Source: JANXVY01 sp034408685 (GTDB lineage: Bacteria; Pseudomonadota; Alphaproteobacteria; Rhizobiales; Hyphomicrobiaceae). Taken from it: a DNA stretch of 64,000 bases. Shown here in pieces: positions 17,878 through 26,568 of the stretch (the stretch's first letter is position 1; each line of letters begins with the position of its first letter). Under the pieces are notes generated by a model. That model searched no databases, was not told the origin of the DNA, and saw only the letters and a program-made list of their open reading frames with translations. Location of the stretch: assembly GCA_034408685.1 (NCBI GenBank), contig JAWXCP010000002.1:1-64000 (forward strand), given 5' to 3'. Made by a program: the position numbers and the translations under genes.

Positions 17878-19911
17878 TCAACCCACCATTTCCTTTGCTG
17901 CAGCCACGACCGCTTCGGTGGTGATGCCGAAGTGCGCATAGAGCTGCTTGGCTGGGCCGGATGCTCCGAAACCAGCCATGCCGAGGAAGCGGTCGTCGGG
18001 CAACAGCCACTCGTGCCAACCGGTCGGTACGCCAGCCTCGATGGCGATAACGGGTGCGTCGCCGATCACCGCATCCTGGTAGTCTTCGCCCTGCTCGCGG
18101 AACAATTCAAAGCTCGGCATCGACACGACCGCGGCGACGATGTCCTCGGCCGCAAGCGCGTCGGCCGCTTCGAGTGCGATCGCGATCTCCGAGCCGGTCG
18201 CGATCAGCGTGATGTCGCGGTCGTCGAGCCCGCCTGGGGCTTCGCGCGCGACGTATGCACCTTTGGCCGACAGGTTCTCACTCGCGTTGGCAGCGGTGCG
18301 CAGCGTTGCGACCGCATCGCGGGTCAGCGCCAGCACCGACGGACGGTCGCGGTTGCTGAGCGCGATTTCCCAGGCTTCGGCGGTCTCGATCGCATCGGCT
18401 GGTCGCAGGACGAGGAGATTGGGGATGGCGCGCAGGCTGGCCAGATGTTCGACCGGCTGGTGGGTCGGGCCGTCCTCGCCAACGCCGATGCTATCGTGGG
18501 TCATGACGTAGATCACGCCGACGCCCATCAAGGCCGACAGGCGGACAGCCGGGCGGCAGTAATCGGAAAAAACCAGGAACGTTGCGCCATAGGGGAGGAT
18601 GCCCCCGTGCAGCGCCATGCCGTTCATGGCGGCTGCCATGCCGTGCTCACGGATGCCGTAGTTCATATAGTTGGCGGCGAAGTCTGCGGCCGAGATCGAT
18701 GTGTGACGCTTGGTTTTGGTGCCGTTCGAGCCGGTCAGATCGGCCGAGCCGCCGATCAATTGCGGGATCGCCGGGATCAGGTGCTCGAGCGTGAGCTGGC
18801 TCCACGCGCGCGTTGCCCGCTTGGCCGGGTCGGCCAGAAACTGCGTCTTGGCAGCCGCAATCGCGGCTGTCGCGGCTGCTGGATCGATGTCGCCGAGCGC
18901 GGACCTGGCCGCCGGTCCGGCTTTCGTGAACCGCGCTTCCCAGTCGGCGTGGGCGGCCTTGCCGCGATCCGCCGTGGCTTCCCAGGCGCGCTTAATGTCG
19001 AAGGGAATGTCGAATGGCGCATGCGTCCAGCCGAGCTTGGCGCGCGCGCCTTCGATTTCGGCCGTACCAAGCGCACTGCCATGGATGCCGCTAGTGCCAG
19101 CCTTGGTTGGAGCGCCATACCCGATCACGGTCTTGCAGGCGATCAGCCACGGCTTCGATGCATCGGCCTTGGCGGTCGCGAGGGCGGCCGAGATGGCCGC
19201 GGTATCATGGCCATCGATCGCGAGCGTGTTCCAGCCCGAGGCCTGGAACCGGGCGAGTTGATTATCAGAGGTCGATAAGTCGGTCTTACCATCGATGGTG
19301 ATGCCGTTATCGTCGAACAGCACGATCAGCTTGCCGAGTTTCAGGTGGCCGGCGAGCGAGATCGCCTCCTGGCTGATGCCCTCCATCAGGCAGCCATCGC
19401 CAGCGATCACAAACGTGTGGTGGTCGACGAGATCGTCGCCAGCGCGGGCGGCCAGCATACGTTCGGCGATCGCCATGCCGACCGCGTTGGCGAGGCCCTG
19501 GCCGAGCGGGCCGGTCGTGGTTTCAATGCCGGCGGCGTGGCCGTACTCCGGGTGGCCAGCGGTGGCTGAGCCGAGCTGGCGGAACGCCTTCAACTGATCG
19601 ATGCCCATGCCAGGGTAACCGGTCAGGTGCAGCACCGCGTAAAGCAGCATTGAGCCATGGCCAGCCGACAGCACGAACCGGTCGCGGTCAGGCCAGTTCG
19701 GTGCGGCAGGATCGAATTTCAGCGCTTCGGCAAACAGCACGGTCGCAACATCGGCCATCCCCATCGGCATGCCGGGATGGCCGGATTTCGCCGCCTCGAC
19801 GGCATCCATCGACAGCGCGCGGATGGCGTTTGCCATGTCGCGGTAGTTGGCAGCGCTGGTCCTGTGGTCGGCAGTTGTCGGCTGAGCCGTCTCAAGCGTC
19901 TGGGCGGCCAT
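17878..19911 (-). CDS. tkt: transketolase
   Basis: This 677-aa thiamine-diphosphate enzyme of the pentose phosphate or Calvin cycle transfers two-carbon units between sugar phosphates. Family landmarks include GHPGMPMGMADVATVLF, the ThDP/Mg motif GDGCLMEGISQEA, and MTHDSIGVGEDGPTHQPVEH in the pyrimidine domain. The start at 19911 follows a GAAGGACG ribosome-binding sequence; the frame extends upstream to 19983 without similarity. No other Calvin or pentose phosphate gene is adjacent. In serine-cycle or RuMP methylotrophs it also feeds biosynthesis. Confidence 0.96.
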   Translation of the reverse strand: MAAQTLETAQPTTADHRTSAANYRDMANAIRALSMDAVEAAKSGHPGMPMGMADVATVLFAEALKFDPAAPNWPDRDRFVLSAGHGSMLLYAVLHLTGYPGMGIDQLKAFRQLGSATAGHPEYGHAAGIETTTGPLGQGLANAVGMAIAERMLAARAGDDLVDHHTFVIAGDGCLMEGISQEAISLAGHLKLGKLIVLFDDNGITIDGKTDLSTSDNQLARFQASGWNTLAIDGHDTAAISAALATAKADASKPWLIACKTVIGYGAPTKAGTSGIHGSALGTAEIEGARAKLGWTHAPFDIPFDIKRAWEATADRGKAAHADWEARFTKAGPAARSALGDIDPAAATAAIAAAKTQFLADPAKRATRAWSQLTLEHLIPAIPQLIGGSADLTGSNGTKTKRHTSISAADFAANYMNYGIREHGMAAAMNGMALHGGILPYGATFLVFSDYCRPAVRLSALMGVGVIYVMTHDSIGVGEDGPTHQPVEHLASLRAIPNLLVLRPADAIETAEAWEIALSNRDRPSVLALTRDAVATLRTAANASENLSAKGAYVAREAPGGLDDRDITLIATGSEIAIALEAADALAAEDIVAAVVSMPSFELFREQGEDYQDAVIGDAPVIAIEAGVPTGWHEWLLPDDRFLGMAGFGASGPAKQLYAHFGITTEAVVAAAKEMVG

Positions 19912-20336
19912 GTCGTGACGTCCTTCGTGGTGCGGGCTTCGTGCGGGCTTGAAGTCGTGCGGGCCGGATCGGGGCCAATACAATCTGTCAGAATGGGGTC
20001 GGCAATCGGGCGTTGGAGAACCCGGCGCGAGAGATGCGGCGCCAGCCCTTATTGTTGGCAGCGACCGGTCGCCGATCTGTCATCGTCGGCGCGACGTGTA
20101 TCCGCCACGGTTGCGACCGTCCAGCTTCGTTCTTCGGTGCGATCGCACGCAGGCATGCCTTTCCCGCAATCTCGAGCGCAGACGCTGCACGTCGGCAGTC
20201 ACACGAGTGGGCGACCTCTCAAGCGTCTCGCAGCTTCCCCCGGTCGCTACAACGGATTGGCGGTCGGCTGCAGCCACCGAGCGTCTGCGACGGCAGACCT
20301 TGCGACGGTTGAGGACCCAATTTCGTCTGCTGGGTC
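19912..20336. other. intergenic region, no gene seen
   Basis: This stretch of about 425 bp lies upstream of tkt and downstream of the repeat-containing protein gene. Open frames exist on both strands but none resembles a protein family or has a convincing start, and they are mutually overlapping. It should contain the tkt promoter. No hairpin or repeat stood out. Confidence 0.5.
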
Positions 20337-21086
20337 TTACGTCACGGGCGGGCCAGCCTTCGCCGCGCCGTCAATTTTGACGCCGTCGGGGATGTCGCTG
20401 CGGCCCTGATCGTCGGTCGTCGAGAACAACGTAAAGTGCAGTTCCAGCGCATCGAGATAAGCCGCCGTCAGATCGAGCAACGGGCCCAGTTCGATCCGCC
20501 GCGTCACCAGGAACTGCTCGGTGACCAGCGGGCCGTCGATCTCGTGGAGCGCCGCCATTCCCGGCTGCAGCATGCCACGCCCACGGAAATAGGACGTCAT
20601 CACGTCGCCGGTCTCGAAATCCTGCTCCGTGGCGTCGGCGAACTCGGCGATCGCATCGACCAGCGGCGCCGTGCCGGCGATGAAAAGGCTGCCGATGGCG
20701 CGGAAGCGGGGGTCGAGCTTGACCAGCATCTGCGACCATTCCCGCGCCTTGTTGACCCGTGTGATGAGCGCCAGCTCGAGCGATCGGATCAGTTCAACGC
20801 CGGTGCGGAGGGCGGCGGCATGCCCCGTGTGCGGAGCCCGGGGGCTTGGCATCTCGTCGAGAAGGTCGCGGCAGCGGCGACCAGCAGCGAGGAGGTCTTC
20901 GCCGGCAGCCAATGTGGCGTCGAGGTGGTCGGCCAGAAGATAAGCGGAAGGCGGGACCGGCGTTGATGGTTTCGAGGTTATCGAGCCCGAGGTCGTCGAG
21001 CCCGAGGTCGTCGAGCCCGAGGTTGTCGATCCCGCGTTCTTCGATATCGAATGTTTCGGGTCCTGCGGTGTTGTACGAAGAGCCAT
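20337..21086 (-). CDS. hypothetical protein with an N-terminal five-residue repeat
   Basis: This 249-aa protein is predicted cytoplasmic, with no signal or membrane segment. Residues about 18-37 consist of GSTTS repeated three times plus GSITS. The DNA behind it is a 15-bp tandem array at 20981-21025. The rest is a helical domain with LDATLAAGEDLLAAGRRCRDL, LITRVNKAREWSQML and FETGDVMTSYFRGRGM. No family was recognised. The repeat looks like a variable linker that could change by slippage. Confidence 0.7.
   Translation of the reverse strand: MALRTTPQDPKHSISKNAGSTTSGSTTSGSTTSGSITSKPSTPVPPSAYLLADHLDATLAAGEDLLAAGRRCRDLLDEMPSPRAPHTGHAAALRTGVELIRSLELALITRVNKAREWSQMLVKLDPRFRAIGSLFIAGTAPLVDAIAEFADATEQDFETGDVMTSYFRGRGMLQPGMAALHEIDGPLVTEQFLVTRRIELGPLLDLTAAYLDALELHFTLFSTTDDQGRSDIPDGVKIDGAAKAGPPVT
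20981..21025. repeat. 15-bp in-frame tandem repeat (three near-identical units)
   Basis: Units TCGAGCCCGAGGTCG occur head to tail, the third with one change and a diverged fourth following. On the minus strand they encode the GSTTS repeat of the hypothetical protein at 20337-21086. The unit preserves the reading frame. Confidence 0.8.
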
Positions 21087-21249
21087 AGGATCTCGCTTGT
21101 CAGGTCAGGCAACGGTTGTGTGCGGCCAATGGCGGCTCGCTACGCTTCCCACCGACTGTGAACCGATTCGCGGATGAAGCGACCTCTTCAGGTCACTCTG
21201 TGCACGGCTGTTGGGGAACACGCGCCAGCGCAAGCGGCACGCAGCGTGG

Positions 21250-21726
21250 TTATCCGCCGAACACCTGACGGCTGCCGAGATTGCGGAACAGCTGCTTTAA
21301 AAGACCGTCGTCGCGGGCGCCTGGGGCTGGCGTCGTGCGGCTGATGAAATCGAAAATCTTACCGTCCTTGAGGCCGTAATTTGCGACGTTATCGACCATG
21401 CCACCCTGGTTGAAATAGACTGCTACAACCTGACGGTCGGTCTCGCGAGGAAGAAGGAACGACTTTTGAGCCTCAGTCGAGGAGATATAGTAAAACGCCT
21501 GACCCGACCCGAGGACTGACGTTGTTGTTGGCGTTCCGAGCGTAAACCGCACCTGCTCCTGCGACATTCCTGGGGTGATTTGCTGGACATCCGTTTCGCG
21601 GAAATGGTGCCCGTGCTTCGTCACGCTGTCGGCGCACGCGGTCAGCCCCAGCACGGCCGCACATGCGAGCACCGTTCTGAAGCGGCCTAGACAGTCAGTC
21701 GTCGGCCGTTTGCGGTTCACCATCAT
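21250..21726 (-). CDS. bamE: BamE/SmpA-OmlA family outer membrane assembly lipoprotein
   Basis: This protein of about 158 residues has a lipoprotein signal ending in the lipobox LTAC and then the BamE-like domain (ITPGMSQEQVRFTLGTPTTTSVLGSGQAFYYIS). BamE is the accessory lipoprotein of the BAM complex for outer-membrane beta-barrel insertion. The start at 21726 (or 21723) places the lipobox about 30 residues in. It is divergent from the bc1-chaperone gene, a common alphaproteobacterial arrangement. Confidence 0.88.
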   Translation of the reverse strand: MMVNRKRPTTDCLGRFRTVLACAAVLGLTACADSVTKHGHHFRETDVQQITPGMSQEQVRFTLGTPTTTSVLGSGQAFYYISSTEAQKSFLLPRETDRQVVAVYFNQGGMVDNVANYGLKDGKIFDFISRTTPAPGARDDGLLKQLFRNLGSRQVFGG

Positions 21727-21973
21727 CACCGTGCTGCCATCCCATGTCGCCATTGCGGCGCGTCTTCTCAACGTGTCGTCTTCTATGATCATTAAGTCGG
21801 CGGCAACAGAACCCGGTGCGCCCGAATCGACCCGTCACTTAGACTATCCAATACCGCTCTACCCAAAACGGGGGGCATCGGCTAATCACGCTGTAACACC
21901 GTTGATAACCGTTCTGGCTGGTCGCGCCACCGACGCGCGCGCCACCCGAACCCTTTACGATTGCCCGCCACCC

Positions 21974-22543
21974 ATGTTCGACTGGATCTACGGACGACGC
22001 GACGACCGGCAGAAAGCAAGCGAAATTTATGGCGCCGTCGTGGCGCAAGCGCGCAATCCTGAATTCTATACGTCGTATGCGGTGCCCGATAGCATCGAAG
22101 GGCGCTATGAAATGATCGCGCTCCACCTTGCGATCGTGTTGGAGCGGCTTGGCGCTGCCGACGTCGCCGACGAAGAGTTGCGGCGCAGCCTTGTCGAAAC
22201 GTTCGTCACGGCCATGGATGATGCCATGCGCGAACTCGGCGTTGGCGATACGTCGGTCGTGCGCAACGTCAAGAAGGCGGCTGGCGGCCTTTATGAACGT
22301 GGCCTCGATTATCGCGCGGCTTTGGCTAACACCGAGGATCCGTCGGCGCTGGCATCGGTTGTCGCCAGACACGTGTATGCGAGCGATGGCGCGGCACTAG
22401 CGGTAGCCACCGCCGCTGTAGCAGCCGAACTTGCGACTTATACCCGGCGGATGGCTGATCATCTCGCGGGTCTTTCCGCCGACCGTCTGCGGCTGGGCGA
22501 CCTCTCGTTTCCTGACGCACGAAACGACGGGAGGGGGACATGA
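21974..22543 (+). CDS. ubiquinol-cytochrome c chaperone family protein (CBP3-like)
   Basis: This 189-aa protein has the family pattern IYGAVVAQARNPEFYTSYAVPDSIEGRYEM, then RLGAADVADEELRRSLVETFV, AMDDAMRELGVGD and KKAAGGLYERGLDY. In eukaryotes the family (CBP3) helps cytochrome b assembly in the bc1 complex. The start at 21974 (MFDWIYGRR) is family-typical; the frame is open upstream to 21575 without similarity. The stop overlaps the next start (ATGA), which couples it to the DUF177 gene. Confidence 0.9.
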   Translation: MFDWIYGRRDDRQKASEIYGAVVAQARNPEFYTSYAVPDSIEGRYEMIALHLAIVLERLGAADVADEELRRSLVETFVTAMDDAMRELGVGDTSVVRNVKKAAGGLYERGLDYRAALANTEDPSALASVVARHVYASDGAALAVATAAVAAELATYTRRMADHLAGLSADRLRLGDLSFPDARNDGRGT

Positions 22544-23196
22544 ACGAGGCCGAGCCGCCAAATCCGCTATCGCCGCAAAAGCCGCCGTCGCAGCCACAGC
22601 CACCTTCGCAGCAAAAGCCGCCGTCGCGGCCACAGGTTGGGAAGTCGGCTCATTCGCCAAGCGGTGGCGCGACGTCCGCCGCCCTTGATACATGGCGCCA
22701 CCTCGTTTCCGAGGTGGTCCGCCGCGGCCAGACCGTCGAGCGTGAGGCAACACCTGAAGAACGCGCTGTGCTGGCGCCGGCTCTCGCGATTCCTGATGTT
22801 CGAAAGCTTTCGGCCCGTTATCGCTTAACGGCACTTGGCGGCGAGCGGTACGGGCTAACTGGCACGTTAGTCGCCGAACTTATCCAGACCTGCGTCGTGA
22901 CACTCGATCCGATCGATGTCCGCCTCGAATTGGCACTCGAAGCCGAGTTTCGGCACGACCATGATCGACCGCCCGAGACGGCTGGCGACAGCGAAGCCGA
23001 GATCTTGAAGTTACCCGACTACGAGCCGATCGAAGACGGCTATCTGGCGGTCGGGCGCGTTGCGTTTGAAACCCTCGCAGCTGGGCTCGATCCCTACCCG
23101 CGCAAATCAGGCAGTGAGTTTGATTGGACGGACGAAGAGGGGGCGCGCGCAACGAGCCCGTTTGCGGCTCTTGCCAAACTGAAGCGGGATCCGTGA
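22540..23196 (+). CDS. DUF177 (YceD-like) domain protein
   Basis: This 218-aa protein has a Pro/Gln/Ser-rich N-terminus of about 45 residues with an internal duplication (QKPPSQ and QKPPSR). A DUF177 domain follows, with ALGGERYGLTGTLVAELIQTCVVTLDPI and the C-terminal DPYPRKSG. In other bacteria YceD is encoded upstream of rpmF and plsX and has been linked to 23S rRNA processing. Here plsX follows after a 281-bp gap without an rpmF frame between. It is translationally coupled to the upstream chaperone gene. Confidence 0.88.
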   Translation: MNEAEPPNPLSPQKPPSQPQPPSQQKPPSRPQVGKSAHSPSGGATSAALDTWRHLVSEVVRRGQTVEREATPEERAVLAPALAIPDVRKLSARYRLTALGGERYGLTGTLVAELIQTCVVTLDPIDVRLELALEAEFRHDHDRPPETAGDSEAEILKLPDYEPIEDGYLAVGRVAFETLAAGLDPYPRKSGSEFDWTDEEGARATSPFAALAKLKRDP

Positions 23197-23228
23197 CGCA
23201 GGTGCCGAATCGCTGGCTAGCTGTCGTC

Positions 23229-23284
23229 CACTATCTGTGGCCCAATATCTGTTGCCCACTATCTGTGGCCCAATATCTGTTGCC
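23229..23284. repeat. perfect 2 x 28-bp tandem repeat
   Basis: A 28-bp unit starting CACTATCTGTGGCCCAATAT occurs twice head to tail (23229-23256 and 23257-23284) in the gap between the DUF177 gene and plsX. Within the unit, TATCTGTGGCCC and TATCTGTTGCCC are also similar, so the array reads as four 13-15 bp half-units. Nothing else was seen in this 281-bp gap. Confidence 0.85.
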
Positions 23285-23477
23285 CGACGGGCACGTTCGT
23301 TCCAGTCGCCGTCGACAAAGCCGTTGTATCCTTTGGTGAAACCGCTAGTTTCCGCGTCAGTTACGTGAGTGTCCAAAGCGCCGTGTACCAACCGGTCCCG
23401 ACCTGTTACGCCCCTATGACGTTGTCGCCCCATCACTGCCCGACGTTGCCAGACCAACCGAGGGCCGGAACCACCAT

Positions 23478-24605
23478 ATGAACGCGTTACGAACGATTTC
23501 CCTCGACGCGATGGGTGGAGACGATGCTCCGCAAGCCGTGGTGCAGGGCGCTGCCATCTCGTTGAAGCGCCAGCCCGATCTCGCTTTCCTCCTCTACGGC
23601 GACGAAAAAAAGATCGCGCCGGTTTTGGCTGCGCATCCAGCGCTGGCTGCCAAATCGCGGATCGTGCATACCGATTTGAAGGTCGGCAGCGACGACAAGC
23701 CGAGCCAAGCTCTGCGCCGTGGCAAGGGCTCGAGCATGTGGCTCGCCATCGAGGCGGTGAAGGACGGCCATGCTCAGGCGGTTGTTTCCGGCGGCAACAC
23801 TGGCGCTTTGATGGCGATGTCGAAGCTCATCCTGCGGCCGATGGGAGATATCGAGCGCCCGGCCATTGCCGCGCTGTGGCCCACGGTGAAAGGCGAATGC
23901 ATCGTGCTCGACGTTGGCGCCAACGTCGGGGCAACCTCGCGCCAATTGGCCGATTATGCGCTGATGGGCGCGGCCATGGCCCGCATTTTGTTCCACGTCG
24001 AGCGGCCGACCCTTGGGCTGCTCAACATCGGTTCTGAGGAAATCAAGGGTAACGAGGAGGTCCGCGAGGCCCACGCCTGGATCAAACGGCACGCAGAACT
24101 GCCGTTCGACTATCGCGGTTTTGTCGAGGGTAACGAGATCGGACAAGGCGTCGTCGACGTCGTCGTCGTCGAAGGTTTTGCCGGCAACATCGCACTGAAA
24201 ACCGCCGAGGGGACCGCACGCCAGGTCGCTCAGTATCTCAGGGACGCGATGACCAGTTCGCTGCTGGCCAAGCTTGGCGCGATTTTCGCCCGTGGCGGCT
24301 TCCAGGCGCTCAAGCAGCGCATGGACCCGCGCCGGGTCAATGGTGGCACGTTCCTGGGCCTCAACGGTATCGCCATCAAAAGCCATGGCGGCAGTGATGC
24401 GATCGGATTTGCGAGCGCGATCGACCTCGCATACGAGATGGCCGCCAGCGGCCTCGTCACGCGACTAGCTGCCGATCTTGCCGCTATCGCTCCCGGGATC
24501 AGGTTGGCCGATCCAGCGGTCCGGGGCGTCAAACCGGTGGTCGACGTCACACCGGTCATTGATGTTGCGGCGGTGGTTGATGTGAAGACTGCCGCTTCGG
24601 GCTGA
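23478..24605 (+). CDS. plsX: phosphate acyltransferase PlsX
   Basis: This 375-aa enzyme makes acyl-phosphate from acyl-ACP for phospholipid synthesis. It begins TISLDAMGGDDAPQAVVQGA, and family landmarks HAQAVVSGGNTGALMAMS and VVEGFAGNIALKTAEGTA follow. The C-terminus carries an extra valine/aspartate-rich tail of about 35 residues (VVDVTPVIDVAAVVDV) that is probably lineage-specific. Many alphaproteobacteria have fabH directly downstream; here a convergent enoyl-CoA hydratase follows instead. Confidence 0.95.
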   Translation: MNALRTISLDAMGGDDAPQAVVQGAAISLKRQPDLAFLLYGDEKKIAPVLAAHPALAAKSRIVHTDLKVGSDDKPSQALRRGKGSSMWLAIEAVKDGHAQAVVSGGNTGALMAMSKLILRPMGDIERPAIAALWPTVKGECIVLDVGANVGATSRQLADYALMGAAMARILFHVERPTLGLLNIGSEEIKGNEEVREAHAWIKRHAELPFDYRGFVEGNEIGQGVVDVVVVEGFAGNIALKTAEGTARQVAQYLRDAMTSSLLAKLGAIFARGGFQALKQRMDPRRVNGGTFLGLNGIAIKSHGGSDAIGFASAIDLAYEMAASGLVTRLAADLAAIAPGIRLADPAVRGVKPVVDVTPVIDVAAVVDVKTAASG

Positions 24606-24633
24606 ACCGCATGCCTCAGGGCCGGACAGGCTC

Positions 24634-25455
24634 CTAGCGTCCGGTGAACAGCGGCTTGCGCTTCTCTAAAAACGCCCGGCGGCCCTCCGCGTAGTCCGCG
24701 CTGTCGAAGCAGTCGGCAACATGGCGGTCGAGTGCCACCATGTCGGGCGCAACCCCGGGAGCCGACAGCGCGTCCACGGCGGCTTTGGCCGCGCGAATGG
24801 TCAACGGCGCGTTGGCTGCAATTTCGGTCGTGAGCGCCGCCGTCGCCGTTTCGAGGTCGTCTGTGGGAACGACGTCCGTGACCAGCCCCATGGCAAGCGC
24901 GCGGGAGGCTTGAATGCGCCGGGCTGAAAACAACAACAGCTTTGCGTCGGCTGGCGATATTGCCCGAAGGATCGGGGTGATCCAGCGCGCATTGTAGCCA
25001 AGGCCGAGTTTGGCTGGCGGCAGCGCGAACTGCGCCGCTGTATCGGCAATGCGCAAATCGCAGGCGAGTGCGATGCCAAGGCCTCCCCCCATACAAAACC
25101 CGTGGATCATCGCAATCGTCGGTTTCGGGCAGTTCGCAACCGCTTCGAAGGCAGCATGGTTGAGCGCATCGTAGGCGTCGGCTGCGGTGCCCGCGCGCGC
25201 CGTTTCGAACTCCGAGATATCGGCACCTGCCGAGAAGGCGCGCTCGCCCGCCCCGCGAAACACAATGACCCTCACGGAAGGATCGGTCACGGCTTTGGCG
25301 ACATGCTCTGGCAGGGTCGCCCACATCGCAGCGGTCAGCGCGTTCATACGCGCAGGATTATGAAGCGTGATCGTCGCGACACCCGTGAAGGTGTCGCAAA
25401 CCATGGCGACCCGAGGGGCATTGGGCTCATCGTCGGCCGGGTCAGTGGTCGTCAT
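24634..25455 (-). CDS. enoyl-CoA hydratase/isomerase family protein
   Basis: This 273-aa crotonase-fold protein has oxyanion-hole segments AFSAGADISEF and HGFCMGGGLGIALACDLRIA, and the C-terminal FDSADYAEGRRAFLEKRKPLF typical of hydratases. The exact reaction (hydratase, isomerase, dehalogenase or decarboxylase) is not decided by sequence. The start at 25455 was chosen over the upstream frame to 25545 because it gives a normal N-terminus. It is downstream of psiE on the same strand. Confidence 0.9.
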   Translation of the reverse strand: MTTTDPADDEPNAPRVAMVCDTFTGVATITLHNPARMNALTAAMWATLPEHVAKAVTDPSVRVIVFRGAGERAFSAGADISEFETARAGTAADAYDALNHAAFEAVANCPKPTIAMIHGFCMGGGLGIALACDLRIADTAAQFALPPAKLGLGYNARWITPILRAISPADAKLLLFSARRIQASRALAMGLVTDVVPTDDLETATAALTTEIAANAPLTIRAAKAAVDALSAPGVAPDMVALDRHVADCFDSADYAEGRRAFLEKRKPLFTGR

Positions 25456-25522
25456 GGTATCCCTTGCTTGATCTGCAGGACGCAACTGGGATCGTCCCAG
25501 CATGGACCATCGATGAGGTAGC

Positions 25523-25960
25523 TTATTTTGTGCTGTCGCCGCCACTGGGCCGCCAAGTCAGGACAACGCACGCCACCGCCAGCAGCAGGATGGCCCCGCC
25601 TTCGTAGATCAGATTGACGGGTGGCTGTTCCTTGCCTTGCAAGATGACGAGCCGGGCCAGCGCGGTGATGGCGATGAACAAGGGCAGCGTAATCGGGATC
25701 TTTTTACTGTCGTAGTAGACGGCAACCATGCCGAGAACCTCGACGTAAATGAACATCAGTAGCAAGTCTTGGAGCTGAACCGTTTGGCCGCGGATAACTT
25801 TGAGTACTTCTTGGCCCATTGCGACCACGGTGAACACGGCGATGACCAGCAGGAATCCGTTCTCGATCACGTGGATCGCGCGAGTCACAGGTGATGGCGG
25901 GTTGGGCGATGGCTTGTCGATGGCAACACCTTCGAGCGGCAGTTTCGGTTCGATCGTCAT
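25523..25960 (-). CDS. PsiE family (phosphate-starvation-inducible E) membrane protein
   Basis: This 145-aa protein has about four membrane helices (VIENGFLLVIAVFTVVAMGQ, LLLMFIYVEVLGMVAVYY, LPLFIAITALARLVIL, GGAILLLAVACVVLTW). The pattern VEVLGMVAVYY and ITALARLVI fits the PsiE family. Despite the family name, its physiological role is unknown. It lies 17 bp from the DUF447 gene upstream, so it could be in the same transcript. Confidence 0.82.
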   Translation of the reverse strand: MTIEPKLPLEGVAIDKPSPNPPSPVTRAIHVIENGFLLVIAVFTVVAMGQEVLKVIRGQTVQLQDLLLMFIYVEVLGMVAVYYDSKKIPITLPLFIAITALARLVILQGKEQPPVNLIYEGGAILLLAVACVVLTWRPSGGDSTK

Positions 25961-25977
25961 TCGCGCGCACCTGTGTT

Positions 25978-26562
25978 TTAGCGCGCCGGCACATCTTCAA
26001 CTGACGTGCGGCGCCAATCCTCGACGCGCTCCATGAGCCACCCCCAGGCCTCGATCTCGGCGGGTCCCCCTGTCTTCGAGATGGCAATCCCGAGATAGGC
26101 GACTTCGCTTTCGATCTTGGCCGGTGGCAGCATATGGAGCCGCGACACCAGTATCGCGCCCTCGATGACGGCCGATTGAGCCCGGTTCCAACCGTGCCAC
26201 GGCCGATGTTGTTCGTGCGTCTCCACCCTACATTCAAAACGAGGTCTATCGGCGTCCTCGATCACTTTCGTGACACTCAACTCATAGTGCGAGATGCAAC
26301 CCGCAAGCCTTGCGCCAATTCCGTTGCGCGATGGCACCAGTGGCCAGGCCTTTCGTCCCGTGACCCCGCCCGCAAACACGCGCACATCGTCGGTATGCGA
26401 GGCGCACGCGAACGGTACATCGCGCAGGTTGTCGAGCGAGCGCGACGGCTTGAACGGTGCGATGACCATGGTCTCGCCGTCGACAATCAAGCCGAGCGGG
26501 GCGATGTGGATCTCTCCTGCGGCATTGGACGTCGTAACGATCGTTTCGATGATCTTGGGCAC
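25978..26562 (-). CDS. DUF447 family protein (C1/methanopterin-linked)
   Basis: This 194-aa protein is similar to DUF447 proteins that occur in methanogens and in bacterial H4MPT gene clusters. Landmarks are IIETIVTTSNAAGEIHIAPLG, PFKPSRSLDNLRDV and HRPWHGWNRAQSAVIEGAIL. The fold resembles FMN-binding split barrels, and the function is unsettled. In this window it belongs with the DUF6513 gene and the archaeal-type flavoprotein gene, but a toxin-antitoxin pair separates it from them. Confidence 0.85.
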   Translation of the reverse strand: MPKIIETIVTTSNAAGEIHIAPLGLIVDGETMVIAPFKPSRSLDNLRDVPFACASHTDDVRVFAGGVTGRKAWPLVPSRNGIGARLAGCISHYELSVTKVIEDADRPRFECRVETHEQHRPWHGWNRAQSAVIEGAILVSRLHMLPPAKIESEVAYLGIAISKTGGPAEIEAWGWLMERVEDWRRTSVEDVPAR

Positions 26563-26568
26563 AGTCGG

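Noticed and set aside
17932..19278. Long plus-strand frame (448 residues) opposite transketolase
   Set aside because: It is an antisense shadow of tkt in GC-rich DNA, with no recognisable domain.
19657..20409. Plus-strand frame of 250 residues in the tkt upstream region
   Set aside because: It spans the tkt start region and overlaps the end of the hypothetical gene at 20337; composition and sequence give no support.
23229..23284. Possible CRISPR array
   Set aside because: It has only two units directly adjacent with no spacers; it is a tandem duplication. No other repeat-spacer pattern was found in the window.
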